Source: Lachnospiraceae bacterium XBB1006
GTDB taxonomy: Bacteria; Bacillota; Clostridia; Lachnospirales; Lachnospiraceae
Assembly (NCBI GenBank): GCA_900115795.1
Contig: FOXT01000005.1
Span: 57,015 to 121,014, forward strand
Length of the DNA: 64,000 bases
Direction of reading: 5' to 3'
Position 1 is the first letter of the stretch; each line of letters opens with the position of its first letter. The notes beneath the pieces were generated by a model. It saw nothing but the letters and a program-made list of their open reading frames with translations, was not told the origin of the DNA and ran no database searches. Positions 48,385 through 58,659 of this stretch are shown here, one piece after another. Made by a program: the position numbers and the translations under genes.

Positions 48385-50028
48385 TTAATTATCATTTTCG
48401 TCATCTTCCGACTTCGTATAAACACTACGTTTACGAGCCATTTCATCACTTTCAAGATATTCGTCATAGGTGGTTACCTTATCAACAAAGGTGCCGTCCG
48501 GTAAGAATTCAATGATTCGATTGGCGGTTGTTTGTACAACCTGGTGGTCACGGGATGCAAAAAGCAGCACGCCCGGGAATTTTATCATACCGTTGTTCAA
48601 CGCGGTGATGGATTCCATGTCCAAATGGTCAGTCGGCTCATCTAGGATTAAGACGTTGGAAGCCTCAATCATCATACGTGAGAGAAGTACACGTACCTTC
48701 TCGCCTCCGGAAAGGACTTTCATACGCTTTACACCATCATCTCCGGCAAAGAGCATACGTCCGAGGAAACCACGTACGTAGGTGGCATCTTTGATTTCGG
48801 AGAACTGGGTTAGCCAATCGGCAATCTGTAGGTCGTTGCCGTCAAAAATCTTGGTGTTATCCTTCGGGAAGTAGGAGGTTGAGGTGGTAACACCCCACTT
48901 GTAACTTCCTTCGTCCGGTTCCATCTCTCCGGCGAGAATCTGGAACAGCGTTGTCTTTGCAATGGTATTGCCGCCAACGAAGGCAATCTTGTCATCGTGT
49001 CCGACGATGAAAGACACATTGTCCAATACCTTTACTCCATCGATGGTCTTGGAAATACCTTCCACGGTGAGCACTTCGTTTCCGATTTCTCTGGATGGAC
49101 GGAAATCAATATACGGATATTTTCTGGAAGAAGGCTTGATTTCGTCAAGTTCAATCTTCTCCAAAGCTTTCTTTCGAGAAGTGGCCTGCTTGGATTTCGA
49201 AGCATTCGCAGAGAAACGGGAGATGAATTCCTGTAACTCCTTAATCTTTTCTTCCTTCTTCTTGTTGGCTTCTTTCATTTGCTTTAACATCAACTGACTG
49301 GATTCGTACCAGAAGTCATAGTTTCCTGCATAAAGCTGAATTTTTGCGTAGTCAATGTCTGCTGTGTGAGTACATACCTTATTAAGGAAGTAGCGGTCAT
49401 GAGAGACTACGATGACAGTATTGTCAAAGTTGATTAAGAATTCTTCTAACCACCCAATGGCATCCAAATCCAAATGGTTGGTAGGCTCGTCCAAAAGCAA
49501 AATATCCGGATTACCGAACAATGCCTGGGCAAGCAATACCTTGACTTTCTCATTGCCCTCTAAGTCCTTCATAGCACTGTAATGAAGGTCGGTTGGGATG
49601 CCAAGACCGTTTAACAGCATGGCGGCATCGGATTCTGCGTTCCAGCCATCCATTTCAGCAAATTCTGCTTCTAATTCGCTGGCGCGGATTCCATCCTCAT
49701 CCGTGAAATCCTCCTTGGCATAGATGGCATCCTTTTCTTTCATGATGTCGTAAAGACGCTGGTTTCCCATGATGACGGTGTCAAGAACCGGAAATTCGTC
49801 GTATTTAAAGTGATCCTGTTGTAAAAAGGAAAGACGTTGCCCCGGTGTAATGACAATCTCACCACTGGTAGGTTCTAATTGTCCGGAAAGAATACGAAGA
49901 AAGGTAGATTTACCGGCACCGTTGGCACCGATGATTCCGTAACAGTTTCCTTCGGTAAATTTAATATTTACATCTTCGAACAATGCTTTTTTCCCAAAAC
50001 GAAGGGAGATGTTATTTGCACTAATCAT
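48385..50028 (-). CDS. ABC-F family ATPase
   Basis: A 547-residue soluble twin-ATPase of the ABC-F family, which acts on ribosomes in translation control or antibiotic protection. The start ATG at 50028 (MISANNISLRFG) has AAAGGA upstream and excludes a longer frame from 50082. The first cassette has GANGAGKST and LLLDEPTNHLDLD. The linker (about 240-320, helical, Lys/Glu-rich) corresponds to the P-site tRNA interaction motif. The second cassette begins GGNTIAKTTL, where the P-loop Gly before Lys is Ala, and ends with LILDEPTDHLDME. The short linker favours a housekeeping YbiT/EttA-like role. Confidence 0.88.
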   Translation of the reverse strand: MISANNISLRFGKKALFEDVNIKFTEGNCYGIIGANGAGKSTFLRILSGQLEPTSGEIVITPGQRLSFLQQDHFKYDEFPVLDTVIMGNQRLYDIMKEKDAIYAKEDFTDEDGIRASELEAEFAEMDGWNAESDAAMLLNGLGIPTDLHYSAMKDLEGNEKVKVLLAQALFGNPDILLLDEPTNHLDLDAIGWLEEFLINFDNTVIVVSHDRYFLNKVCTHTADIDYAKIQLYAGNYDFWYESSQLMLKQMKEANKKKEEKIKELQEFISRFSANASKSKQATSRKKALEKIELDEIKPSSRKYPYIDFRPSREIGNEVLTVEGISKTIDGVKVLDNVSFIVGHDDKIAFVGGNTIAKTTLFQILAGEMEPDEGSYKWGVTTSTSYFPKDNTKIFDGNDLQIADWLTQFSEIKDATYVRGFLGRMLFAGDDGVKRMKVLSGGEKVRVLLSRMMIEASNVLILDEPTDHLDMESITALNNGMIKFPGVLLFASRDHQVVQTTANRIIEFLPDGTFVDKVTTYDEYLESDEMARKRSVYTKSEDDENDN

Positions 50029-50064
50029 ATAGTTTCCTTTCTGTTCAAAACATTCGCTTTTTCT

Positions 50065-50092
50065 ATTGTACAAGATTGTCAATTTTTTGCAA
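50065..50092 (-). promoter_or_regulatory. ABC-F gene promoter
   Basis: On the minus strand TTGCAA (50092-50087), a 16-base spacer and TACAAT (50070-50065). Confidence 0.65.
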
Positions 50093-50140
50093 GTGTTTTA
50101 GCACATATTTCCAAACTTTCCGCTAAAACAAAGAATCTAT

Positions 50141-50169
50141 TTGCGAGATGGCGAGAATGGTGTTAGAAT
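50141..50169 (+). promoter_or_regulatory. promoter of the YfcC-family gene
   Basis: TTGCGA (50141-50146), a 17-base spacer and TAGAAT (50164-50169), about 40 bases before the start codon. Confidence 0.55.
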
Positions 50170-50210
50170 GTTGAACGTTGAGGGATTATACAAAAAAGGA
50201 GATTTATATC

Positions 50211-51722
50211 ATGGAAAAGAAGAAGAAAAAATTTTCCTTCCCGACTGCGTTTACGGTGTTATTCATCGTATTGATCTTAGCAGCAATTATGACATGGTTG
50301 ATTCCTGCAGGATCTTATTCAAAATTGCAGTATGACGGAGACAATAAAGTGTTTGTTGTTACCGATCCGGAAGGAAATCAGGAAGAATTGCCCGGAACTA
50401 AGGCGACGCTTGATAAGCTGAAGGTAAAGACTGACATAGCGAAGTTTAAGGAAGGCAGTATTAACAAACCAATTGCAATTCCGGGTACCTACCAGAAAGT
50501 TGCGCCACATAAACAGGGCGTTTTGGAAGTTGTGAAGGCGCCAATCGATGGAATTTACGACAGTATTGACATTATCTTGTTTGTATTTATCATCGGTGGT
50601 GTGATTGGTGTGTTAAACTATACCGGTGCATTTAGTGCAGGTATTGCAGCACTGTCACGTGCGACAAAGGGAAGAGAGTATTTATTGATAGTGTTTATCA
50701 CATTCTTGATTGCTCTTGGAGGAACAACCTTTGGAATGGCAGAGGAGACCATTGCACTGTATCCGATTTTGATTCCGGTATTCCTGGCAGCAGGATATGA
50801 TATTTTAGTATGTATTGCAGCAATTTATATGGGATCTTCCATCGGTACCATGTTCTCAACCGTAAACCCGTTCTCAACGGTTATCGGTTCGAATGCGGCT
50901 GGAATCAGTTTTACCAACGGTTTAACGTTCCGTTTGGTTGGACTGGTGCTTGGAACACTCATTACGTTAGTTTATATCCTTCGTTATGCGAAGAAGATAA
51001 AAGAAAATCCGGATTACTCCCTGGTACATGCAGATAAGGAAGCAATCGAGGCAAAATTTAAGAAAGAAGTAGAGGCACCAAAGCTGACTCTTCGATTTGA
51101 CATTGTATTGATTTTATTTATAGCAACCTTCGTGGTTATGATTTACGGTGTTTCACAGCTTGATTGGTGGTTTACTGAGATGACAGCGTTGTTCCTTGTT
51201 TCCGGATTGTTGATTGGTGTGATTGCCGGACTTAAGGAAAAAGAATTTGTTGAACAGTTTATCGCCGGTGCAGCAGATCTGATGGGTGTTGCCATGGTTA
51301 TTGGTATTGCAAGAAGTATTAACATTGTATTAGAGAATGGATTGATTTCCGATACGATTTTATACAACTTCTCAAAATTAGTAACCGGTATGAATCCAAA
51401 CCTTTTCATTGTTGTAATGTTAGGAATTTTCATTATTCTTGGATTCTTTATTAATTCATCTTCCGGACTTGCGGTTTTGTCCATTCCGATTATGGCACCG
51501 CTTGCTGATACCGTTGGACTTCCAAGAGAAGTAATTATTTCCGCATACATCTACGGTATGGGATTAATTTCCTTCATTACACCAACAGGATTGATTTTGG
51601 CAAGTTTGGAAATGGTTGATGTAACGTATGACAAATGGTTGAAGTTCATTATGCCATTGATGGGAATTATTGCGGTATTCGCAGCAGCAATGCTTTTGAT
51701 TCAAGTAAATGTAAGTTTATAA
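50211..51722 (+). CDS. YfcC family transporter
   Basis: A 503-residue secondary transporter with about 12 TMs, of the YfcC/DcuC-AbgT-like group. It starts KKKKKFSFPTAFTVLFIVLILAA and has the conserved TWLIPAGSY, IALGGTTFGMAEETIALYPI, SSIGTMFSTVNPFSTVIGSN and FINSSSGLAVLSIPIMAPLAD. Members move C4-dicarboxylates, basic amino acids or peptides; the substrate cannot be read from sequence. The ATG at 50211 has AAGGAG nine bases upstream. It is a single gene bounded by its own promoter and terminator. Confidence 0.88.
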   Translation: MEKKKKKFSFPTAFTVLFIVLILAAIMTWLIPAGSYSKLQYDGDNKVFVVTDPEGNQEELPGTKATLDKLKVKTDIAKFKEGSINKPIAIPGTYQKVAPHKQGVLEVVKAPIDGIYDSIDIILFVFIIGGVIGVLNYTGAFSAGIAALSRATKGREYLLIVFITFLIALGGTTFGMAEETIALYPILIPVFLAAGYDILVCIAAIYMGSSIGTMFSTVNPFSTVIGSNAAGISFTNGLTFRLVGLVLGTLITLVYILRYAKKIKENPDYSLVHADKEAIEAKFKKEVEAPKLTLRFDIVLILFIATFVVMIYGVSQLDWWFTEMTALFLVSGLLIGVIAGLKEKEFVEQFIAGAADLMGVAMVIGIARSINIVLENGLISDTILYNFSKLVTGMNPNLFIVVMLGIFIILGFFINSSSGLAVLSIPIMAPLADTVGLPREVIISAYIYGMGLISFITPTGLILASLEMVDVTYDKWLKFIMPLMGIIAVFAAAMLLIQVNVSL

Positions 51723-51739
51723 AATATGTGATCTCTCAG

Positions 51740-51778
51740 AGAAAAGCCTTTCGCGTATAGCGAGGGGCTTTTCTTCGT
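51740..51778 (+). terminator. terminator after the YfcC-family gene
   Basis: AGAAAAGCCTTTCGC (51740-51754) pairs with GCGAGGGGCTTTTCT (51760-51774) with G-T wobbles, followed by TCG. The T run is short. Confidence 0.65.
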
Positions 51779-51938
51779 AAGCGCATGTATAAGTATGCGA
51801 AAACGTGAGTATTTCAATAATTTATGGAAATGACACACAAAACGAATAATTTAGCAAGAATTCGAAACAATAACAACAATTTGTTAGTGTAGCAAAAAAC
51901 AAGTGACAAAATAACCGAAATTGCACCTCAAAAATTGA

Positions 51939-51957
51939 CACATTTGTTCAAAATGTG
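51939..51957. promoter_or_regulatory. candidate operator upstream of the opp promoter
   Basis: CACATTT (51939-51945), GTTCA, AAATGTG (51951-51957) is a perfect 7-bp dyad with a 5-base centre, nine bases upstream of the -35 box. The position suits an activator site. The rest of 51779-51938 is AT-rich with no gene. Confidence 0.4.
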
Positions 51958-51965
51958 AAAAAACC

Positions 51966-51995
51966 TTGACAAAAGGGGGAACGAAGCGCTATTGT
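51966..51995 (+). promoter_or_regulatory. opp operon promoter
   Basis: TTGACA (51966-51971), an 18-base spacer and TATTGT (51990-51995), about 75 bases before the oppA start. Confidence 0.6.
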
Positions 51996-52068
51996 TTATA
52001 TATACACTGATGGCATGGCTATATCCATACATTGGCGTGACAAAATTTTAGGGAGGAAGTAAGAAACA

Positions 52069-54261
52069 ATGAAGTGGAGAAAATTTATGTGTGTTGCATT
52101 AGCAGCATCCACAGCATTCAGTGTTATGGCCTGCGGTGGCGACAAGAAGCCGGCAAGCAACAATAACACGAGCAAGGGCACCAGTGAGGAGTCCAGTGCA
52201 AGCATCTTAAAGCAGATTGAAGGCAAAGAGTATGATGAAGCAAGTGGCATCATCTACAATGCCGTTTTGGGCGATTTCAAAGCTGCTTATGATGAAGCAA
52301 AGAAAGTTACGGATAACAATGATGAGCGTTATGCAAAGATGGCAATCGCTGAAGCAAAGATGCTCGAAAGTGGTATCATGTGTCCAACACAGGGAAATGG
52401 TGGTAACTACCGTTTCACAAGAGTTGCTCCATACAGTGCACCAAGTGTACAGTGGGGACTTGAAGAAGACAAGAAATACCAGTACTTAGTAGTTGACGAC
52501 AAAGAGTTCCTTAAGACCGATGAAGTTAACGAAATGAAAGCTAAATGGGCTGAGGATAGAGGCAAAGGCACATTTAGAGATTGGGAAATGAAATACTTAA
52601 AGGACAAGGGATACAAATTAAAAGACGAATTGTCCATTACCTATAGTAGCGATCCTAAGACTTGGGATTGCCTTGGAACTTCTTTACAGGCAGATACCGA
52701 TCCGGTTCTTGATACCATCGATCCATTAGTTGGATACAATGTAGAGAACGAAATGGTTGGAAAACTTGCTGAGAGTTGGGAAGAATCTGATGATCATTTA
52801 ACTTATACCTTCCACATTCGTAAAGGTTTGAAATGGGTTGACAACCAGCAGCGTGAAGTTGGCGATTTAACCGCTGATGACTTCGTAGCAGGTATGCAGC
52901 ACATGTGTGACGCTAAGGGTGGTCTTGAAAGCTTAATCAGTGGTGTAATCAAGAATGCTAAGGGTTACATCGATGGTGACATCGTAGACTTCAATGAAGT
53001 TGGTGTTAAGGCTGTTGACGATTATACATTAGAGTATACTCTTGAAGAGCCGGTTCCATATTTCTTATCCATGTTTGGATACAGCATTTTCATGCCGATG
53101 AACAGAGAGTACTACACCTCTAAGGGTGGTAAGTTCGGTCAGGAATATGATAACTCCTCCAGCGATTACAAATATGGTAAAACACCAGAAGATATCGCTT
53201 ACTGTGGAGCATTCGTAATCAAGAGCTATACAGCTAAGAACAGCATCGTTTACGAAGCAAACAAGAACTACTGGGATAAGAAGAACCAGACAGTTAAGAA
53301 AGTTAACTGGAGATATACAGATGGACAGGATCCAACTAAGTTGTACAAGGATGCAAAATCCGGAACAACAGATGCTGTAGGTTTGACTCAGGAAATCATT
53401 ACTATGGCAAAAGAAGATGGTAGATTTGACAAATATGCAAGTACCTCTAATGTAGATGGAACAACGTTCGTTGCATTCTACAACTTGAACCGTGCAATCT
53501 ATCACAACAGCAACAATGAAAAGAACTTAATTTCTCCGAAGTCTGATGAGGACAAGGAAAGAACGAGAGCAGCAATGCTTAACAGACATTTCCGTTTGGC
53601 ATTAAGCTATGCATTTGACAGACAGACATACAGAGCACAGAGAGCCGGAGATGATTTGAAGGCTACCGCTCTTAAGAATCTTTATACCGGATGGAACTTA
53701 GTTTATACTGAAAATGAAGTAACTGTTAAGATCAACGGTAAAGACGTAACCTTCGAAGCTGGTACACCATATGCTAAGATGGTACAGGCACAGCTTGATG
53801 CTGACGGATTTCCTGTAAAAGCATACGATGAGAAAGCAGATGATGGAAACGGATCCGGAGTTGGTTATGATGGATGGTACAACGTTGATAACGCTAAGAA
53901 AGAGCTTGCTACTGCAATTGAAGAGTTAGGTAAAGAGGGTGTAACCGTTGATGCAGATCATCCAATCTACGTAGACGTTGCTACAAACTCTGCAGTATCT
54001 TACTTCAAGAACCAGGCAATGGCTTACAAGAAAGCAATCGAGTCTGCAACAGACAAGAAAGTTATTGTAAACGTTATTGAAACTGCAAACTTTGATGATT
54101 GGGGATACAGTGGTTACTACTGCCAGAAGGGTGATGAAATGAACTATGATATGTTCGACTTCTCCGGATGGGGTCCTGACTATGGTGATCCTTCCACATT
54201 CTTGGATACTTTATTACCAGAATATAGTGGATATATGTGCAAGTGCTTAGGTATTTACTAA
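52069..54261 (+). CDS. oppA: oligopeptide ABC transporter substrate-binding lipoprotein
   Basis: A 730-residue lipoprotein with signal peptide and lipobox SVMAC (Cys22), followed by a Ser/Asn/Thr-rich linker. The core (about 205-720) is a family 5 solute-binding protein: KLAESWEESDDHLTYTFHIRKGLKW, YDGWYNVDNAKKEL and FDFSGWGPDYGDPSTFLD. It is about 190 residues longer than E. coli OppA; the extra N-terminal part (about 45-200) has helical repeats rich in Lys and Glu. Likely ligand: oligopeptides. It is the first gene of a six-gene operon. Confidence 0.92.
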   Translation: MKWRKFMCVALAASTAFSVMACGGDKKPASNNNTSKGTSEESSASILKQIEGKEYDEASGIIYNAVLGDFKAAYDEAKKVTDNNDERYAKMAIAEAKMLESGIMCPTQGNGGNYRFTRVAPYSAPSVQWGLEEDKKYQYLVVDDKEFLKTDEVNEMKAKWAEDRGKGTFRDWEMKYLKDKGYKLKDELSITYSSDPKTWDCLGTSLQADTDPVLDTIDPLVGYNVENEMVGKLAESWEESDDHLTYTFHIRKGLKWVDNQQREVGDLTADDFVAGMQHMCDAKGGLESLISGVIKNAKGYIDGDIVDFNEVGVKAVDDYTLEYTLEEPVPYFLSMFGYSIFMPMNREYYTSKGGKFGQEYDNSSSDYKYGKTPEDIAYCGAFVIKSYTAKNSIVYEANKNYWDKKNQTVKKVNWRYTDGQDPTKLYKDAKSGTTDAVGLTQEIITMAKEDGRFDKYASTSNVDGTTFVAFYNLNRAIYHNSNNEKNLISPKSDEDKERTRAAMLNRHFRLALSYAFDRQTYRAQRAGDDLKATALKNLYTGWNLVYTENEVTVKINGKDVTFEAGTPYAKMVQAQLDADGFPVKAYDEKADDGNGSGVGYDGWYNVDNAKKELATAIEELGKEGVTVDADHPIYVDVATNSAVSYFKNQAMAYKKAIESATDKKVIVNVIETANFDDWGYSGYYCQKGDEMNYDMFDFSGWGPDYGDPSTFLDTLLPEYSGYMCKCLGIY

Positions 54262-54281
54262 AATAAACAAGGTAGGATAAC

Positions 54282-54326
54282 AATACAACAGAAGAGCGGG
54301 CACACTACCCGTTCTTCTGCTGTATT
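54282..54326 (+). other. hairpin between oppA and oppB
   Basis: A long imperfect stem (ATACA-ACAGAAGA-CGGG with its complement, about 54282-54326) has no U run after it. It more likely stabilises the oppA 3' end or trims transcription than stops it, so that the binding protein is made in excess. Confidence 0.55.
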
Positions 54327-54342
54327 AGAAGAGTGGGCGATT

Positions 54343-55914
54343 ATGACAAAATATGTTATTAGAAGATTAATACACGGATTGATTTCCGTGGCAATCGTGG
54401 TTGCGATTGTAATGATTTTGATTTACGGATTGATGGACAGACAGTTGATCTTCGCCAAAGATCCGACCTTTTCCAAGATTGGTAACAATAAGAAAGTTCT
54501 TTATATGTACGATCGTTGGGAAGATTATGGTTATTTGCATTATGTGCCGTATGCCGATTATTTACAGAAGTTGGCGGAATCAGGTACCATTGATGAAGAT
54601 ACAAGAAGTCGTGCGGTATTATTGGGAAAAACACAGGCGCAGGACTCTGATTTAACCAAAGAGTATATTGAAAAATTCACAGAAAAATATGCAAAAGAAG
54701 GATATACAGTAGAAAGATTAGATGCAGTCACAGTTGGTGGTGGAAAAATTGCCGACGGTGGACAACCGGCATTGTTTGCTTATAAGGATATTCCGTTATT
54801 AAGCAGATTAGGAAATTATTTTTCACAGCTTGTAAGTGTAGATAACATTCATTATGCAAAGAATGTGGAAGGCAAGCGTGGATACTCCTTTACCTGGCAT
54901 GATCCGGCAAAGGGCGGAAAGAAATTCTCTCCGGCATTAATGGGAAATGGTACAAAACACAGATATCTGTTGTTTTTTGATGGAAGATTTCCATATATGC
55001 ATCAGAACCTGATTAAGATTCAGTTAGGTAAGTCATATTCTGTTAACCAGGGTATTGATGTTGCAGATACGATGATCGAGCCACAGGGTGGTTACGTAAA
55101 ATCAAACATTACTTATCCATCAGGATATCGTGAGGTTTCTGCAGATGATTTACATAGTGCAACCTATGTAGCAGGTTCTCGCAAGAGCAGCCGTTTATTA
55201 CGCGCTCGTTTTACAGATGATTATACAAATACAGCGACCGTTAAGAATCAGAAATCAAGAATGGGATTCTCCTTTGTAAATGGTATTTTATCATCCATTT
55301 TGGCATATCTCATTGCTGTTCCGGCAGCGATTCTTATGGCGCGTAAGAAAGATAAGTTGGCAGATAAGATTGGTACAATCTACATCGTAGTTATTATTTC
55401 TGTACCATCTCTTGCTTACATTTTCTTAGTAAGAGCAATCGGTGGAGCATTAGGAATGCCGACCACCTTTGACCTTGACAAGGCAACCATGGCAATGTAT
55501 GTATTGCCTATTATCTCATTAGCATTACCTGGAATTGGTGGAATTATGAGATGGTTACGCCGTTACATGATTGACCAGATGAACATGGATTACGTTAAAT
55601 TCGCAAGATCCGAAGGTTTATCCGAAAGTGAAATCTATAGAAAGCATATCTTAAAGAATGCTTCTATTCCGATTATTCAGGGTATCCCGGGAACAATCTT
55701 AGCCGCTTTGGTCGGTGCGATTATTACAGAGCGTTGTTACGTAGTTCCTGGTACCGGTGGTATGTTAGTCGAAGCTTTGGACAAACATGATAACAGCGTT
55801 GTCGTCGGAGTTGTTTTATTCTACGCAATCATTTCCGTTATCTCCTATATTTTAGGTGACGTATTGATGGCGACCGTCGACCCAAGAATTTCATTTGCTG
55901 AGAAGGATAGGTAA
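54343..55914 (+). CDS. oppB: oligopeptide ABC transporter permease OppB with external insertion
   Basis: A 523-residue permease. TM1 (about 10-32) is followed by a large polar, extracytoplasmic stretch (about 33-305) before the remaining TMs and the EAA-type loop DYVKFARSEGLSESEIYRKHILKNA (in two parts, near residue 425). Typical OppB is about 306 residues with about 80 between TM1 and TM2, so some 200 residues are inserted. The insert has no motif I recognise and may contact the enlarged OppA. OppC follows after seven bases. Confidence 0.9.
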   Translation: MTKYVIRRLIHGLISVAIVVAIVMILIYGLMDRQLIFAKDPTFSKIGNNKKVLYMYDRWEDYGYLHYVPYADYLQKLAESGTIDEDTRSRAVLLGKTQAQDSDLTKEYIEKFTEKYAKEGYTVERLDAVTVGGGKIADGGQPALFAYKDIPLLSRLGNYFSQLVSVDNIHYAKNVEGKRGYSFTWHDPAKGGKKFSPALMGNGTKHRYLLFFDGRFPYMHQNLIKIQLGKSYSVNQGIDVADTMIEPQGGYVKSNITYPSGYREVSADDLHSATYVAGSRKSSRLLRARFTDDYTNTATVKNQKSRMGFSFVNGILSSILAYLIAVPAAILMARKKDKLADKIGTIYIVVIISVPSLAYIFLVRAIGGALGMPTTFDLDKATMAMYVLPIISLALPGIGGIMRWLRRYMIDQMNMDYVKFARSEGLSESEIYRKHILKNASIPIIQGIPGTILAALVGAIITERCYVVPGTGGMLVEALDKHDNSVVVGVVLFYAIISVISYILGDVLMATVDPRISFAEKDR

Positions 55915-55921
55915 GGTTGAT

Positions 55922-56890
55922 ATGAATAATGAATTTGAAAAGTACGGCTTGTCTGAGGAAGAACTGTTTGCCAGAATAGACAACAGATCAGCAAGTTCAG
56001 AGAAAATTACGGCACCGAGATATTCCTATTGGAAATCCGTGTTCCGCGTGTTCTTTAGAAAAAAGATAAACTATTTTATCTTAGGATTATTGGCAGTGGT
56101 TTTGCTTTTGACTTATGTATATCCACTGTTTGTAAATTATGATCCATATGCAAACTTAACAGAGGAAGCCATGAAGCATTTAAACCCGTCAAAAGCTATT
56201 GATGCCATGGGATTTTCCTTACATAGTATTCTTGGTACCGGTGCACAGGGTCAGTCGACCTTCGATGCAATCTGGTTTGGATCAAGAATCTCCGTATCCC
56301 TTGCACTTGTGTGTGCAGCAATTAACATGACATTGGGTGTAGCCGTTGGTTGTTTGTGGGGATTCGTTAAGAAAATTGATATGTTTATGATTGAGGCCTA
56401 TAACATCATTGCGAACGTACCAATGGTACTTTTAATCTCCGTGATGGTAATGATTTTCTCAGCTACCTTCTGGAGCATGGTTTTGGCAATGTGTTTGACG
56501 GAGTGGTTGTTCATTGCGTTCTTCATTCGTACGCAGGTTATCATTATCCGTGACCGTGAGTATAACTTAGCTTCTAAGTGTTTGGGAACCCCGGTATCAC
56601 GTATTTTGACAAGAAATGTACTTCCATTTATGACCTCTGTAATCGTAACTTATTTAGCAGCTGAAATTCCATCCTACATTTCTTACGAAGTATTCCTTTC
56701 CTACATCGGAATGGGACTTACGGAAGATTCTTTAGGAAAGATTATTCAGGCAGCACAGAGTGCGATGATTACACCGGGTTGGGAATTTGAATTCTGGGCA
56801 CCGGTTGCAGTATCTGCGATTATCACCGTTGTATTGTACGTAGCGGGACAGAACCTTGGTGACGCGGCAGATCCTAGAACACATATGTAG
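55922..56890 (+). CDS. oppC: oligopeptide ABC transporter permease OppC
   Basis: A 322-residue permease of standard length. A cytoplasmic N-terminal tail is followed by TM1 (about 48-68), an external loop with NLTEEAMKHLNPSKAIDAMG, where the usual substrate-gate segment lies, and then ILGTGAQGQSTFDAIWFGSRISV. The ATPase-contact loop is EYNLASKCLGTPVSRILTRNVLP. The end GQNLGDAADPRTHM is typical. The ATG at 55922 is used; the in-frame sequence upstream overlaps oppB. Confidence 0.93.
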   Translation: MNNEFEKYGLSEEELFARIDNRSASSEKITAPRYSYWKSVFRVFFRKKINYFILGLLAVVLLLTYVYPLFVNYDPYANLTEEAMKHLNPSKAIDAMGFSLHSILGTGAQGQSTFDAIWFGSRISVSLALVCAAINMTLGVAVGCLWGFVKKIDMFMIEAYNIIANVPMVLLISVMVMIFSATFWSMVLAMCLTEWLFIAFFIRTQVIIIRDREYNLASKCLGTPVSRILTRNVLPFMTSVIVTYLAAEIPSYISYEVFLSYIGMGLTEDSLGKIIQAAQSAMITPGWEFEFWAPVAVSAIITVVLYVAGQNLGDAADPRTHM

Positions 56891-56902
56891 AGGTACGAGT
56901 AA

Positions 56903-58648
56903 ATGGAAAACAAAAAAGTATTATTATCCGTAAAGGATTTGGAGGTTAAGTTCCATGTTCGTGGAAGAATCTTAACTGCGATTCGTGGAATTTCATTGGA
57001 TATTTATGAAAATGAATCCATCGCAATTGTAGGAGAATCCGGTTCCGGTAAGTCCGTATTTACAAAGACCTTTGCCGGTATGCTTGATTCCAACGGATTC
57101 ATCGACAATGGAAGCATTATTTTTAACGATAGCGAGTTGGCTGATACCGTAGTGCCGCTTAATACAGCAGCAAGAAATGACATTGCCAAGATTAAAGAGG
57201 CACTGGATGAGTGTGCAAAGGCAGAAGGCGGTGCAGCAACTTACCGCGAACTTGAGAAGTTAGAAAAAGAAAGAATGTCCAGAGAAAGCTTTTCTGAGGA
57301 AGAGATGGATGAGTATGAAGCAAAATTAAAAGAAATGCGTGATGCGCGGATTGATTTGTTCAACTTAAAGCAGACATTCGATTCAAAGGAAAAAGATAAG
57401 ATTAAAGAAACACAGAAGAAGATCGAAGAAAAGGATGCCGAAATCAAGAACTTCGAGAAACTTCATGAGATGGAAAGAAAAAAACGTGCGGAAATTTCCA
57501 AGACGGACATCGTTTATATGAAAGAGTATGAAGAAAAACGTAAGAAATTAGAAGCACAGTATGAGCAGGAAATCAAGGCTCCGGTTCCGGAAGAAACCAA
57601 GAAGAGAAATGAGATTCTTGCAAAAGAGGTGTATCTTTCTGTTGGACGTTTTAGCACATTCAAGAGAAAGAAAGCCATTAGCGGATTACTTGAACAGTTA
57701 ACCAAGGCAATGAAGGTTGGAGCTGATTTAGACGATGATACACAGCTGAATGGAATTTTTGCACCGGTTACCTTCCGTGTTCGTTACGAAGATGAAACTG
57801 AGAATCAGTTGCATGGAACAGCCGTGCTTGATCTTGCAAATGTCAAGAGCCCTGCCGATTGGGCGAAGATTCGTGGACGTAGAGTTGCTACGGTATTCCA
57901 GGATCCAATGACATCTTTGAACCCAATCATTACCATTGGTAAACAGATTACAGCCGTAATCATGAAGCACCAGGATTGCTCCCTTGGTGAAGCAAGAAAA
58001 CGTGCGATTGAGTTAATGAGTAAAGTAGGTATTCCAAATCCGGAAAAACGTTTTGACGATTATCCGTTTGAGTATTCCGGTGGTATGAGACAGCGTATCG
58101 TTATTGCGATTGCACTTTCCTGCCAGCCGAAGATTTTGATTTGTGACGAGCCTACCACTGCACTTGACGTTACCATTCAGGCACAGATTTTGCAGTTGAT
58201 TAAAGACTTACAGAAAGAATTTGGTTTCACCATCGTCTTCATTACACATGACCTCGGTGTGGTTGCCAATATTGCTGACCGTGTTGCGGTATTATATGCA
58301 GGACAGATTGTAGAAGTTGGTACGGTAAAAGAAGTATTTTATGATCCACATCATCCATACACATGGGCACTTCTTTCCTCACTTCCACAGTTGGCACAAA
58401 GAGATACCAAGCTTTTCTCAATCGCTGGTACGCCGCCATCACTGTATAACAAGATTAAGGGTGATGCATTTGCGCCACGTAACCAGTATTGTTTGAAGAT
58501 TGATACGCTTGAAGCGCCACCTATGTTCAAAATCACTGATACACACTATGCAAAGACATGGTTGTTACATCCGAGCGCACCAAAGATTGATAAGCCGGAT
58601 GGTATCAAGGATATACATGAAAAATTAATTAAAGCATTTAACATATAG
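56903..58648 (+). CDS. oppD: oligopeptide ABC transporter ATPase OppD with coiled-coil insertion
   Basis: A 581-residue ATPase. Walker A is GESGSGKS (44-51) and the Q-loop is [13 protein letters not shown] (about 327-339). Between them, about residues 92-312, is an insertion absent from normal OppD (about 330-350 residues). The insert is highly charged and mostly helical ([35 protein letters not shown]), suggesting a coiled coil. The rest is normal: [16 protein letters not shown] signature, [13 protein letters not shown] Walker B and a C-terminal oligopeptide-type end, although the usual Cys-rich [4Fe-4S]-type cluster is reduced to a single Cys. The reading frame is clean, so the insert is real. 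Confidence 0.9.
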   Translation: MENKKVLLSVKDLEVKFHVRGRILTAIRGISLDIYENESIAIVGESGSGKSVFTKTFAGMLDSNGFIDNGSIIFNDSELADTVVPLNTAARNDIAKIKEALDECAKAEGGAATYRELEKLEKERMSRESFSEEEMDEYEAKLKEMRDARIDLFNLKQTFDSKEKDKIKETQKKIEEKDAEIKNFEKLHEMERKKRAEISKTDIVYMKEYEEKRKKLEAQYEQEIKAPVPEETKKRNEILAKEVYLSVGRFSTFKRKKAISGLLEQLTKAMKVGADLDDDTQLNGIFAPVTFRVRYEDETENQLHGTAVLDLANVKSPADWAKIRGRRVATVFQDPMTSLNPIITIGKQITAVIMKHQDCSLGEARKRAIELMSKVGIPNPEKRFDDYPFEYSGGMRQRIVIAIALSCQPKILICDEPTTALDVTIQAQILQLIKDLQKEFGFTIVFITHDLGVVANIADRVAVLYAGQIVEVGTVKEVFYDPHHPYTWALLSSLPQLAQRDTKLFSIAGTPPSLYNKIKGDAFAPRNQYCLKIDTLEAPPMFKITDTHYAKTWLLHPSAPKIDKPDGIKDIHEKLIKAFNI

Positions 58649-58659
58649 GAGAATATAAA

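Noticed and set aside
54282-54326. Terminator between oppA and oppB
   Set aside because: A strong stem but no U tract, and the downstream opp genes have no other promoter; read instead as a stability or processing element.
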